Assembly: GCA_015660865.1 (NCBI GenBank)
Contig: JACTUA010000003.1
Coordinates: forward strand, 1 to 64,000
Length of the DNA: 64,000 bases
Direction of reading: 5' to 3'
Source: Methanomicrobiales archaeon
GTDB lineage: Archaea; Halobacteriota; Methanomicrobia; Methanomicrobiales; JACTUA01
Every line of letters starts with the position of its first letter. The stretch's first letter is position 1. Below the pieces are notes generated by a model. It worked only from the letters and a program-made list of their open reading frames with translations. It did not search any database and was not told where the DNA came from. The translations under genes were made by a program, and so were the position numbers. Positions 7,703 through 16,758 of the stretch are shown here, piece after piece.

Positions 7703-10432
7703 CTACCAGAACCGGTGGGTGCGGATGAAGTTCCGCTCGGCCTTCAGGATCTCCCGGTAGAAGGCGTCCCCCTCGGTCATCGTGGCGAGGATCCGGGAGG
7801 CGATCTCGGGCCCGACGCCCCGCCCGGCGAGGGCGATGACCGCCTTCTTACCCGAGGAGAGGACGATGTTTGCGTTCCTGAGGAGCCTAACCTGGATGGC
7901 CTTCTCCTCCTCGTTCGCCGGCTTCCTCCGGACGAGAGCGCAGAGATCCTCCTCGTACGGCTTCACCGCGGCGATGAGCCGGGCGCTGCAGTTCGGGCAC
8001 TGGGGCCGGTCGGGCACCCGGGCCACCGGTGTCCTTGCATGCCACTTCCGGCAGTGAAGGCAGCAGAGGATCACCTCCTCGCGGTCGAGGCGCTGCTTGA
8101 GGGTCGCAAGGACTGCCTGGTCGGCGAGGGGCGGGGGGATCATGTCCCGGGAGGAGAAGATCCCCTCACGGCCGAGGATGGTGAGAGGCCCCGTGGCGAC
8201 CGTGACCTCCCCTTTCCTGATAGCGGTGAGAATGCTCGCGGCCCCCGGGACATCCATGTACCGGGTAAAGAGCTCGCGGTACGCCTCCTCCTGGATTATG
8301 GTGCCCTCGAAGAGATCGAGGAGGCGGTAGATGCTGAACCGCTCGTAGTCCGCGTCGACGTCGATCGCACCGAACTTCTTTGCTACCTGCACGAGCTTCC
8401 AGCGAAAGAGGGAGGTCCGCTTCAGGGCGAGGGCGAGGATGCCGTCAAGGTGGGCGGGATCGGTGGAGAGGAGGATCTCCTTCACCTGTTCAGGCCCGAC
8501 GGTGGATGGCAGGCGCAGGAGGAACCGGTAGGCCCCCACGTCGATCCCCACCGTCGTCCCGTGCCGGGCGGAGAGGAGGATGGAGAGGACCCGGGCCAGG
8601 GCCTCGTTCGCCTTGTGGCCTCCGCAGATGTTCGCCACCACCCCCTCATCCGATGCCTCCAGGGTTATGAGCCGGTCATCAGGGATCCGGTCCTTTACCC
8701 GGTCCATCCGCGCGAGGAATCCCGAGACAAACCGGACCGCCACTTCGTCCACAGGGTAGCGGGAGAAGTCCCGCTCGCGGCGGAGCCTCCCCACCTCGCG
8801 GGCGACCTCGAAGGGGACGGGTATCTGCTCGCCCTCCCAGGAGGGGAGCTCCCCCTTCGCCTTCTTCGCCGGTTCGACGGTGATCCTCTCGCTGTCCATG
8901 TCGAGGATGCGCCAGAGCTGCCCTTTTGCGATGAAGACCGCGCCTGTGTAGGCCCACCCGACGACGAAGGACTCGTCCAGCGTGGCAACCGTCCTGCGGG
9001 AGACCATGTCGAAGACCCGGATTTTCTTCTCGTCGTGGATCATGGAGAGGTTGAGAGAGAGGTACTTGCGGGTCCGGCCTGTTCTCCGGATGAGGTCCCC
9101 GTCGATTCGGATGAGCCGGTGCGAGGCCATCTGTTCGCAGACCCGGTCGAGGAGGGCGCCGGGGTCCGGGTAGCATCCCGAGCGGGAGAGGATTTCCAGG
9201 GCCTTCGCCCGGGAGATCTCGCCGTATTCGACGGCCATTGCCGCGACCTGGTTTGCGAGCGTATCGGCCGCCCCGATGTGGGGGACCACCGGTTCCACCT
9301 GGTTCTCCTTTGCCATCCGCGCGATGACCATGGACTCGAGGGTGTCGTCGAAACCGGTGGTGAGGATGGTGCCCCGGGAGATGGTGTGGAGCTGGTGGCC
9401 CGCACGCCCGACCCGCTGGACCAGGCGGGAGACCTCCCTGGGGGATCCGAACTGGATCACATGCCCGACCCGGCCGATGTCTATCCCGAGTTCCATCGAT
9501 GAGGTGCAGATGAGGGTGTGGATCTCGCCCCGCTTGAAACGCTCCTCGGCATCGACCCGCACCTCCTTTGAGAGGGACCCGTGGTGGACCTCCACGTCGC
9601 CTGTCTCGTACAGCTCGTGGCCCAGCGCCTCGGCCGTGACCCGGGTGTTCACGAAGACGAGGCTCGATCCCTTCCCGCCGATGCACCTCCCCACGTACCT
9701 CGCCTGGTCGGCGAAGTCCTCACCGGCGTATCGGACTCTGATCTCCAGGTGGGGGGTGACCGGGATCTCCACCACCTGGTACGGGCGGTTCCCGCAGAGG
9801 AATGCGGCGACATCCCCTGGGTTCCCTACCGTTGCGGAGAGGCCGATGCGCTGGAACTCTCCGGCATAGACAGCGAGCCGCTCCAGGGCGACCGAGAGCT
9901 GGGCACCCCGCTTCGACCCGGCAAGCTCGTGGATCTCGTCCACGATGACGTGGCGGACGCAGGCGAGGTGCTTGCGCAGCCTCTTTCCCATGAAGATGGC
10001 CTGGAGGGTCTCCGGCGTGGTGATGAGGAGGTGGGGCGGGTGGAGGGCCTGCCTCCTCCGCTCGGATGCCGAGGTGTCCCCGTGCCGGACCCCGACGGTC
10101 AGGCCCAGCTCCCTGCACCACCACTCCATCCTCTGAAGGATATCCCGGTTCAGGGAACGGAGCGGGGTGATGTAGAGGGCGCGGAACCCCGGGCCTTCCT
10201 CGCGGACGAGCCGGTCGAAGACCGGGAGCATGGCGGACTCGGTCTTCCCCGAGCCGGTGGGAGCGATGAGGACGAGATGTTTTCCGGCGAGGAGGGGAGG
10301 GATGGCCTCGGCCTGGGGCTCGGAGAGGTCCTTCCAGCCCCTCTTTCCCACAGCGTCCCTCACCCTCCCGTCGAGGAGGGAGAGGGTGTCACTCCTCCCC
10401 GAGGGAACCGAGGAGCCCGAGGTAGGTTCCAT
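7703..10432 (-). CDS. lhr: Lhr-type DEAD/DEAH superfamily 2 helicase
   Basis: A 909-residue ATP-dependent helicase. The N-terminal half carries the Lhr motifs in order: EPQAEAI (Q motif), APTGSGKTES (Walker A), DEIHEL (motif II), SATVG (III), FVNTR (IV), SMELGIDIGRVGH (V) and QRVGRAGH (VI). The C-terminal half is the long Lhr extension and includes a C-x2-C...C-x2-C zinc-ribbon-like segment near residues 795-820 (CLHC, CPNC). The ATG at 10432 is preceded by GGAGGTG at a 10-base spacing, which favours it over the ATG at 10453. It overlaps the 3' end of the metallophosphoesterase gene by 44 bases. Lhr proteins translocate 3'-5' on DNA and are linked to repair. Coupling to a phosphoesterase is a known arrangement. 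Confidence 0.9.
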   Translation of the reverse strand: MEPTSGSSVPSGRSDTLSLLDGRVRDAVGKRGWKDLSEPQAEAIPPLLAGKHLVLIAPTGSGKTESAMLPVFDRLVREEGPGFRALYITPLRSLNRDILQRMEWWCRELGLTVGVRHGDTSASERRRQALHPPHLLITTPETLQAIFMGKRLRKHLACVRHVIVDEIHELAGSKRGAQLSVALERLAVYAGEFQRIGLSATVGNPGDVAAFLCGNRPYQVVEIPVTPHLEIRVRYAGEDFADQARYVGRCIGGKGSSLVFVNTRVTAEALGHELYETGDVEVHHGSLSKEVRVDAEERFKRGEIHTLICTSSMELGIDIGRVGHVIQFGSPREVSRLVQRVGRAGHQLHTISRGTILTTGFDDTLESMVIARMAKENQVEPVVPHIGAADTLANQVAAMAVEYGEISRAKALEILSRSGCYPDPGALLDRVCEQMASHRLIRIDGDLIRRTGRTRKYLSLNLSMIHDEKKIRVFDMVSRRTVATLDESFVVGWAYTGAVFIAKGQLWRILDMDSERITVEPAKKAKGELPSWEGEQIPVPFEVAREVGRLRRERDFSRYPVDEVAVRFVSGFLARMDRVKDRIPDDRLITLEASDEGVVANICGGHKANEALARVLSILLSARHGTTVGIDVGAYRFLLRLPSTVGPEQVKEILLSTDPAHLDGILALALKRTSLFRWKLVQVAKKFGAIDVDADYERFSIYRLLDLFEGTIIQEEAYRELFTRYMDVPGAASILTAIRKGEVTVATGPLTILGREGIFSSRDMIPPPLADQAVLATLKQRLDREEVILCCLHCRKWHARTPVARVPDRPQCPNCSARLIAAVKPYEEDLCALVRRKPANEEEKAIQVRLLRNANIVLSSGKKAVIALAGRGVGPEIASRILATMTEGDAFYREILKAERNFIRTHRFW

Positions 10433-11135
10433 CGGTGAGAAACACCTCCGCATTCCCGAAGTCCATGCACCTGGAGAGGGGGCCCAGGTTGCTCTCCTTC
10501 ATCCGGGTGAGATCGAAGCCGGTGAACTCGTTGAAGGCCGGCATGACGAGAACCCGTGTGGTGCCGGCCCCCCCCGCAGCACCCGCGAGCCCGAGGCAGC
10601 CCTCGTCAACCGTGGTGAGAAGGTAGGCCCGGTCGCGCAAGGCGCACCCGACCTCGTCCCGAAGGGTGACCATAGGGTGGTGGTGCCCGATGACGAGGAG
10701 GTGCCCGATGAGGGAGGGATCCGGGTAGGTGTGGCCGTGGAGGTAGCCCACGCCGTCGAGGAGGGCGCCCCGCATGGGGAGCAGCTCCCCCTCTTCCAGG
10801 AATCGTTCGAGACCCCCGTCGTGGTTGCCGGGCACCACTTTCAGGGACACGCGTGATCGGATTGCTTCGAGCAGGTCAGGGATCTCATGGTACTCCTGGC
10901 GCGTGGTGAGGGGGACCGAGTGCTTCACGTCTCCGAGGAGGATGACGAGATCGGGTTTTCCCTCGTCGATGCAGGCAAGGACACGGTCAAGCCTCCCCCC
11001 GGTCTGGCTCGGGATGTGGACCCCGTGCACATCGAGGTCTGACTCGATCCCGATGTGGAGGTCTGCGATGACGAGGACCCGGTCCGTATGCTCGATGACG
11101 AGAGCCGGCCCCTCGGGAAGGAAGTTGAGCGCCAT
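10389..11135 (-). CDS. ICC-like metallophosphoesterase (COG1407)
   Basis: A 248-residue calcineurin-like phosphoesterase with the two-metal motifs ADLHIG, GDVKHS, GNHDGG and GHHHP in the correct order. The ATG at 11135 lies 5 bases after the stop of the RPA-associated gene and matches the family N-terminus; an earlier in-frame codon at 11180 would overlap that gene. It sits between an OB-fold protein and the Lhr helicase, so a nucleic-acid end-processing role in repair is inferred. The family is usually encoded next to Lhr in archaea, and in bacteria a phosphoesterase is found with Lhr, a ligase and an exonuclease. Confidence 0.87.
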   Translation of the reverse strand: MALNFLPEGPALVIEHTDRVLVIADLHIGIESDLDVHGVHIPSQTGGRLDRVLACIDEGKPDLVILLGDVKHSVPLTTRQEYHEIPDLLEAIRSRVSLKVVPGNHDGGLERFLEEGELLPMRGALLDGVGYLHGHTYPDPSLIGHLLVIGHHHPMVTLRDEVGCALRDRAYLLTTVDEGCLGLAGAAGGAGTTRVLVMPAFNEFTGFDLTRMKESNLGPLSRCMDFGNAEVFLTDGTYLGLLGSLGEE

Positions 11136-11140
11136 GCCGG

Positions 11141-11917
11141 TTATACCAGCCTGATGGAGCCCTTCCTGGGCATATAGCACTCCCCTTCCGCGAGGAGTTC
11201 GTTCAACGCCCGGGTGCCTGCCTCAGTACCGATACCGTGCCTGCCCAGCTCCCCGAGGACCATCTCGAAGGGAACCAACTCCTTCGGCCGCGCCGCGAGG
11301 AAGGCGAGGACGAGTTCCTTGGGGTCCACATTCTCCGCCTTTGTCTTCTCTCCTGCTCCCCCTGCGGATGCGAGAGCCACCTCGACCATATCGGCGAGCT
11401 CCATGAGGAGCGACGGGGTAATCCGGTAATGGGCAATGATCTGGTCCATGGCCGGTTCCTGAACTTTCCCGATAAGGGCTGCGCTCAGCCGTTCGAGCCG
11501 GCCGATGGTCATCTCGGCCGTCGTTATCACCCAGGTGTCCCTGGCCAGGCGGTCCACCTCCGCGACAGCCTCCGGGAGAAGGACCATCCGGGATGCAGGA
11601 GACCGCGACGTCAGCATGGGCGTAGCGGTGACCGCGACAAATGACGGGGGTTCGATCCTGGCGAGCGCCCCCGTGACCTCGGGGCGGTGCCACCCGCTTC
11701 GCAGGGTGAACGCTCCGGTCGGGTCGGCGACCCGTGCATGGACGAAATCGCCGGAATTTCCCTCGACCTCCGTGAGCGCCCCGACGATGGTAAGGCGCTG
11801 GAGGGAGAGGCCGGTGGGGGTGAGGAGCGAGGGCTGCCCCTCCGGTTCGCCCGAGGGGGCCACGAGGTCCGAGCGGTTGAACTCGCCTGCAAAGAGATGC
11901 TCCACCTTCGCCCTCAT
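11141..11917 (-). CDS. RPA-associated OB-fold protein (COG3390-like)
   Basis: A 258-residue protein. Residues 30-110 look like an OB fold (SLQRLTIVGALTEVEG, HARVADPTGAFTLRSG). A helical middle follows, then a winged-helix-like C-terminal end from about 190 (ELVLAFLAARPKELVPFEMVLGELG). This is the architecture of archaeal proteins encoded with replication protein A and thought to assist single-strand binding. No RPA large subunit is adjacent here. It heads the minus-strand operon with the phosphoesterase and Lhr; a TATA-like TTATACTTATAG on the minus strand near 11985-11998 could be the promoter. Confidence 0.75.
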   Translation of the reverse strand: MRAKVEHLFAGEFNRSDLVAPSGEPEGQPSLLTPTGLSLQRLTIVGALTEVEGNSGDFVHARVADPTGAFTLRSGWHRPEVTGALARIEPPSFVAVTATPMLTSRSPASRMVLLPEAVAEVDRLARDTWVITTAEMTIGRLERLSAALIGKVQEPAMDQIIAHYRITPSLLMELADMVEVALASAGGAGEKTKAENVDPKELVLAFLAARPKELVPFEMVLGELGRHGIGTEAGTRALNELLAEGECYMPRKGSIRLV

Positions 11918-12162
11918 ACTCTCTTACCTTTTCCCGGAGTCCGGATCCCTTCACGCGATCCGTACCCGAACACCTTCACCACGCATCTATAAGTATAATT
12001 TCCTATCAGGCTGATACCTACAGACTGGAGAGACCAGCCCGGCGAACAACACGCCCGTCAGGGGTCGGGGGTCACCTGGGCACACATGTCAATTAGATCT
12101 CTCCCGCACGCCGTTTATACTTGATTGCATGAAGGGTCCTGCCCGAGGGAGGACGAGGCTCG

Positions 12163-13131
12163 ATGGACGAGAATCACACCATCTGGATCGAGAAGTACCG
12201 GCCCGCAAAGCTCGGGGACATGGTGGGGCAGAAGGAGATCGTGGAACGGCTCCAGTCCTATGTCAGGAGCGGCTCCATGCCCCACCTCCTCTTTACAGGG
12301 AGCGCCGGGGTGGGGAAGACCACGGCGGCGGTGGCCCTGGCCCGGGAGTTCTTCGGCGGGACATGGCACACGAACTTCCGGGAGCTGAACGCCTCGGACG
12401 AGCGGGGGATCGACGTGGTACGGAACCAGATCAAGCAGTTCGCCCGGACCTCCCCCCTCGAAGGGGCCAGCTTCAAGATCCTCTTCCTCGACGAGGCGGA
12501 CGCCCTCACCACCGATGCCCAGGCCGCCCTCCGCCGGACCATGGAGAGCTATGCCGGGACCTGCCGGTTCATCCTCTCCTGCAACTACTCCTCCAAGATC
12601 ATAGACCCCATCCAGAGCCGGTGCGCCATCTACCGGTTCAGGCCGCTCGATCGCGGGGCTATCGGAGAAGAGATCCGGCGAATCGCGGCCCGCGAGGGGC
12701 TCACCGTCGCCGAAAAGGCGCTGGATGCCATCGTCTACATCGCGCAGGGGGATATGAGAAAGGCGATCAACGCCCTCCAGGGGGCCGCCATCCTCTCGCC
12801 CATCATCGAGGAGAGGATGGTCTATGAGATCACCGCGAACGCGCGCCCCGAGGAGATACGGGAGCTCCTGGACCTCTCCCTTGCGGGCGACTTCGAGGGT
12901 GCGGAGGGGGTCCTGGACCGGCTCCTGCGCGAGAGGGGGATCGCCCCTGCCGAGCTCCTGAGCCAGTGCTACCGCGCGCTCGTCTCCCGGAAGATGGACC
13001 TCGCCCTCAAGGTCTGCCTCATCGACGGCCTCGGGGAGACCGACTTCCGGCTCTCGGAGGGGGCGGACAGCGAGATCCAGATGGAGGCCCTCATCGCGCG
13101 GTTCGTCCTCGCCGCGAAGGGCGGGAGGTGA
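12163..13131 (+). CDS. rfcS: Replication factor C small subunit (RfcS)
   Basis: A 322-residue clamp-loader ATPase. It begins with the RFC signature WIEKYRP, then GSAGVGKTT (Walker A), FLDEADALT (Walker B), the sensor region SCNYSSKII and the SRC arginine-finger motif (PIQSRC), and ends with the collar domain. Length and motifs are canonical, and no intein is present. TTTATACTT at about 12114-12122 is a TATA candidate and GGGAGGACGAGG precedes the ATG. The MCM helicase gene starts two bases after the stop. It would load PCNA together with the RfcL subunit (not in this window) and the second small subunit at 21362. Confidence 0.96.
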   Translation: MDENHTIWIEKYRPAKLGDMVGQKEIVERLQSYVRSGSMPHLLFTGSAGVGKTTAAVALAREFFGGTWHTNFRELNASDERGIDVVRNQIKQFARTSPLEGASFKILFLDEADALTTDAQAALRRTMESYAGTCRFILSCNYSSKIIDPIQSRCAIYRFRPLDRGAIGEEIRRIAAREGLTVAEKALDAIVYIAQGDMRKAINALQGAAILSPIIEERMVYEITANARPEEIRELLDLSLAGDFEGAEGVLDRLLRERGIAPAELLSQCYRALVSRKMDLALKVCLIDGLGETDFRLSEGADSEIQMEALIARFVLAAKGGR

Positions 13132-13132
13132 C

Positions 13133-15235
13133 GTGGTGGCGAAGCAGGAGCAGGTCCAGGCCGAGGTGACCGACGTTGCCGGCGAGTGGCGGAGGTTCCT
13201 CGTCAGGCACTACAAGCACCCCCTGGGAGAGCTCCAGAGGGAGTTCCCCCACAGCCGGTCCCTGTACATTAATTACCGGACGATCCTCCCCAATAACCTC
13301 GCGAATGCCGTCCTGGAATCACCGGGGAAGGTCATCGAGGATATCCGCGATGCTCTGGTCCAGCACAAGACCATCGACGAGAAGGACCGGGACAGGGTGA
13401 ACATACGGTTCACCAATCTCCTTGTCAAGACGCCGATCCGCGAGATCCGGGCCGACCAGATGAACAAGTTCCTCACCGTGGAGGGAATACTCAGGAAGAC
13501 CACGGAGGTGCGCCCCAGGATCGTGGAGGCCGCATTGCGGTGCACAGCCTGCGGCAAGATCACGACCATCTCCCAGTCCTACGGGAAGTTCCAGGAGCCG
13601 GAGTTCTGCCCGAGCTGCGAGAAGAAGGCGAGGATGGATCTCGTGGCATCCCGGTCGCGGTTCACCGACTCCCAGAAGCTCCGGATCCAGGAGTCCCCCG
13701 AGGGCCTCCGGGGCGGCGAGCAGCCCCAGACCATGGACGTTGACGTGACCGACGACCTGACAGGGAGGGTCGCTCCCGGGGACCGAGTGGTCATCAACGG
13801 GATCCTCAGGACCATCCAGAGGGTGAGCGCCGGGGTGAAGGGGACCCTCTTTGACATCTACCTCGAGTGCAACTCCATCGAGATCTCCGAGAAGGAGTTC
13901 GAGGAGGTCTCCATCAGCGAGGAGGACGAGAAGACCATCACGTCCCTCTCGAAGGACACCCAGCTCCTGCGGAAGATCATCCGGTCCATTGCCCCCACCA
14001 TCTACGGGAACGAGGACGTGAAGGAGGCCGTCGCGCTCCAGCTCTTCGGGGGGATCCCGAAGGAGATGCCCGACGGGTCCCACCTCCGGGGCGACATCCA
14101 TATGCTCCTCGTCGGGGATCCAGGGATCGCCAAGTCCCAGATCCTCCGCTATGTGGTGACGCTCTCCCCGAGGGGCATATACACGAGCGGGAAGTCCTCG
14201 ACGGCAGCAGGCCTCACGGCAACCGCGGTGAAGGACGAGTTCGGCGACGGCCGGTGGACGCTCGAGGCCGGCGCCCTCGTCCTCGCCGACATGGGGATAG
14301 CCGCCGTGGACGAGATGGACAAGATGCGCACAGAGGACCGCTCGGCCCTGCACGAGGCCATGGAGCAGCAGTCCATCTCGGTGGCGAAGGCCGGGATCAC
14401 CGCGACGCTGCGCTGCCGCTGTGCCCTTCTCGGGGCCGCGAACCCGAAGCTCGGGAGGTTTGATGCCTATACCCCTATCTCCGAGCAGATCAACATGCCA
14501 GCCGCGCTCCTCTCCCGGTTCGACCTTATCTTTGTCATGCAGGACCAGCCGGACCCGAAGCTCGACGAGGCGATCGCCGAGCACATCCTGAAGACCCACC
14601 GCGTCGGGGAGCTCATCGTCCAGCACAGCAAGAAGCCCATCCCCGGGGTCGACGACGAGTTCATCAAGCAGCAGCTCGCCCCAGTCACGCCGGATATCCC
14701 CCCGACCCTCATGCGGAAGTACGTGGCATTTGCCAAGCGGACCTGCTACCCCATCCTCTCGGACGAGGCGAAGGACGCCCTCGAGTCGTACTACCTGAAG
14801 CTGAGGGGCCTTGCGGATGCCAACAAGCCCGTCCCGATCACCGCCCGGCAGATTGAGGCCCTCGTCCGGCTGGGGGAGGCAAGCGCCCGGATCCGGCTCT
14901 CAAATACCATCGAGGCAGCGGATGCAGAGCGGGTGATCCACATTGTGGACGCCTGCCTGCGCCAGGTGGCCTACGATGCCGAGAGCGGTTCGTTTGATAT
15001 CGACAAGCTGGTGACCGGCGTCCCCAAGTCCCAGAGGGACATCATCCGCTCGATCAAGGAGGTGATCCGGGACCTGGGCGGCGAGAGCCGCGAGGCGCGG
15101 GTCGACCAGGTGCTCGAGATCGTGACCGGCCAGGGCTTTGCGAAGGAGAAGATCGAACAGATGATCAAGATGCTCCTGCGGGAGGGGGAGGCCATCGAGC
15201 CCCGGAGCGGGATCATCAAGCTCATCGGATACTGA
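13133..15235 (+). CDS. mcm: Minichromosome maintenance helicase MCM
   Basis: A 700-residue replicative helicase. The N-terminal domain has the zinc-binding CTAC...CPSC pair near residues 140-165. The AAA+ domain has Walker A GDPGIAKSQ, Walker B ADMGIAAVDEMDK and the arginine-finger region LLSRFDLIF. A winged helix occupies the last 80 residues. Length fits an intein-free archaeal MCM. The start is GTG at 13133, with GGGAGGTGA just upstream, overlapping the end of rfcS; GTG at 13136 is an alternative. Co-transcription with rfcS puts helicase and clamp loader under one promoter. Confidence 0.96.
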   Translation: MVAKQEQVQAEVTDVAGEWRRFLVRHYKHPLGELQREFPHSRSLYINYRTILPNNLANAVLESPGKVIEDIRDALVQHKTIDEKDRDRVNIRFTNLLVKTPIREIRADQMNKFLTVEGILRKTTEVRPRIVEAALRCTACGKITTISQSYGKFQEPEFCPSCEKKARMDLVASRSRFTDSQKLRIQESPEGLRGGEQPQTMDVDVTDDLTGRVAPGDRVVINGILRTIQRVSAGVKGTLFDIYLECNSIEISEKEFEEVSISEEDEKTITSLSKDTQLLRKIIRSIAPTIYGNEDVKEAVALQLFGGIPKEMPDGSHLRGDIHMLLVGDPGIAKSQILRYVVTLSPRGIYTSGKSSTAAGLTATAVKDEFGDGRWTLEAGALVLADMGIAAVDEMDKMRTEDRSALHEAMEQQSISVAKAGITATLRCRCALLGAANPKLGRFDAYTPISEQINMPAALLSRFDLIFVMQDQPDPKLDEAIAEHILKTHRVGELIVQHSKKPIPGVDDEFIKQQLAPVTPDIPPTLMRKYVAFAKRTCYPILSDEAKDALESYYLKLRGLADANKPVPITARQIEALVRLGEASARIRLSNTIEAADAERVIHIVDACLRQVAYDAESGSFDIDKLVTGVPKSQRDIIRSIKEVIRDLGGESREARVDQVLEIVTGQGFAKEKIEQMIKMLLREGEAIEPRSGIIKLIGY

Positions 15236-15242
15236 AAGGACC

Positions 15243-15611
15243 ATGGTGAAGGGAATGGTAACCGATCGCGAACGCGCTGCCTTCGAGGCAGGGATCAAGC
15301 TTGGCGCACTCTACCACCAGTGGGTTGGAACGCCCGTCTCACCGGCGACCGCGGAGTTTCTGGAACAGGCGATAGAGCGGAGCATAGCCCTCCAGCCTGC
15401 CGTGGAATCGGTCCGGGTGCACCTCGACCGGCGGCTCATGTCCCCGAACTCCTTCGGGTACAGCGAGCTCGGCGGGATGATGTTCGACGTGGAGGTGACA
15501 ACCCGGGTCGGTGGGATCCGCTGCCGCGCCGGCCTCAGCCGCACCGAAGACTATCCCCTCATGAGCCTGGTGGCCTGTGACGAGATCGCTCCCGATCCCC
15601 ATCACCGATGA
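15243..15611 (+). CDS. mptD: Archaeal dihydroneopterin aldolase MptD
   Basis: A 122-residue protein matching the archaeal DUF372/COG2098 family, with the signature FEAGIKLGALYHQWVGTPVS near residues 13-33 and GYSELGGMMFDVEV. In this family the enzyme cleaves 7,8-dihydroneopterin to 6-hydroxymethyl-dihydropterin on the way to methanopterin. It follows MCM by 7 bases and overlaps the TatD-like gene by 35 bases, so it belongs to the same transcript. ATG at 15243 is preceded by AAAGGA; ATG at 15255 is an alternative. Confidence 0.85.
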   Translation: MVKGMVTDRERAAFEAGIKLGALYHQWVGTPVSPATAEFLEQAIERSIALQPAVESVRVHLDRRLMSPNSFGYSELGGMMFDVEVTTRVGGIRCRAGLSRTEDYPLMSLVACDEIAPDPHHR

Positions 15612-16410
15612 CCATATCCACATCGATCCGGTAAACGGTCGCGGACTGGAAGCCGCGAAGGACTTCAGGCGGGCAGGAGGGACCCATCTCTTCCTCGTCT
15701 CCAAGCCCTCCTGGTCGTTCGGGATAACACCGGGAAAAGGCGAGGATTTCATCCCCGTCTTTGAGGGGACCCTCTCCATCGCCCGGCAGATTCGTGACCT
15801 GGGGATCGTCGTCTTTCCGGTTCTCGGGGTGCACCCGGCCGAGATCACGAGGCTCGCCGGAACTATGGATCTCTCCCGTGCAGAGCAGGTCATGGTGGAA
15901 GGCCTTGACGCGGCCGCCGGATTCGTGGCACGCGGGGAGGCTGTCGCCCTGAAGAGCGGCCGCCCCCATTACGAGGTGCCCGAAGCGGTTCTCGGGACAT
16001 CGAACCGCATCCTCCGGCACGCACTCATTCTTGCAGGGGAATGCGGCTGTGCCGTCCAGCTCCATGCCGAGGGCGGCCCATGCAGTGATGTCGTCGGAAT
16101 GGCTCGTGAGACGGGCATCCCCGCCGAAAGGGTGGTGAAGCACTTCGCGACCCCAGATACCCCTCTCGTTCCTTCCCTGATCGCCCGCCATGAGGCGATC
16201 CCTGCCCTTGCAGGGGCAGGCCGCCCCTTCATGATGGAGAGCGATTACATGGACGAGAATACCCGGCCCGGGTCAGTCATCGGCCCGAAGTCGGTTCCCC
16301 GGTTCACCCGACGGCTCCTGGAGAAGGGGGAGCTGACCGAGGAGGCTATATACCGCATCCATGTCGAGACCCCGTCCCGCACCTACGGCGTCGAGATCCA
16401 CCCACCGTAG
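15577..16410 (+). CDS. TatD-like metal-dependent hydrolase (archaeal COG1831 type)
   Basis: A 277-residue amidohydrolase-fold protein. Metal-site motifs are DDHIHID near the N-terminus, LGVHPAE, LHAEGG, KHFA and ESDYMDE near the C-terminus, in the order used by TatD-family phosphohydrolases. The start is a GTG inside the mptD gene. No upstream ATG is possible, because the metal motif begins at residue 11. TatD enzymes act as 3'-5' DNases or RNA/phosphoester hydrolases; the natural substrate of this archaeal branch is not known. Its place in a replication and cofactor operon does not decide it. Confidence 0.8.
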   Translation: MTRSLPIPITDDHIHIDPVNGRGLEAAKDFRRAGGTHLFLVSKPSWSFGITPGKGEDFIPVFEGTLSIARQIRDLGIVVFPVLGVHPAEITRLAGTMDLSRAEQVMVEGLDAAAGFVARGEAVALKSGRPHYEVPEAVLGTSNRILRHALILAGECGCAVQLHAEGGPCSDVVGMARETGIPAERVVKHFATPDTPLVPSLIARHEAIPALAGAGRPFMMESDYMDENTRPGSVIGPKSVPRFTRRLLEKGELTEEAIYRIHVETPSRTYGVEIHPP

Positions 16411-16460
16411 AGGTCCGTGGCAGATCACCTTTTTCACCTGCACGGGCTCAGAAGTACGTG

Positions 16461-16754
16461 ATGTTTCTGAAGGTCCACAGGATCCCAGATGCGGGGGAGA
16501 TCGTGGCGGTGTGCGACAGGGAGCTCCTGAACACGACCCTTCGCCACCGGGACGTGGAGGTGCACATCTCCGAGACCTTCTACGGGAATACCCAGGCTGA
16601 CGAGGAACGGGTGAGGGCCGCCCTTACGACCGCCACGAATGCGAATCTCTTCGGCAAGCGCACCATTGAGATCGCAATCGGGTGCGGGGCCGTGGACCGC
16701 GGGTGTGTGGTCCTCATCGGCGGCGTCCCGCACGCCCAGATCTACAGGTTCTAG
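16461..16754 (+). CDS. DUF424 family protein, 97 aa
   Basis: A small archaeal protein with the conserved blocks FLKVHR, CDRELLNTTLR and ANLFGKRTIEIAI that define DUF424 (COG2412). GTG at 16458 immediately precedes the ATG at 16461 and is an equally possible start. The gene ends 4 bases before an NMD3-like gene. DUF424 commonly neighbours translation genes in archaea, so a ribosome- or tRNA-linked role is likely, but no activity is known to me. Confidence 0.8.
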   Translation: MFLKVHRIPDAGEIVAVCDRELLNTTLRHRDVEVHISETFYGNTQADEERVRAALTTATNANLFGKRTIEIAIGCGAVDRGCVVLIGGVPHAQIYRF

Positions 16755-16758
16755 AGAG

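Noticed and set aside
7715-9502. A 595-codon plus-strand open frame
   Set aside because: It is antisense to the Lhr helicase gene, has no family motifs and shows the Pro/Arg/Asp-rich composition expected from the complement of a GC-rich gene.
12163-15235. Inteins in RfcS or MCM
   Set aside because: Both proteins have normal length and uninterrupted Walker motifs.
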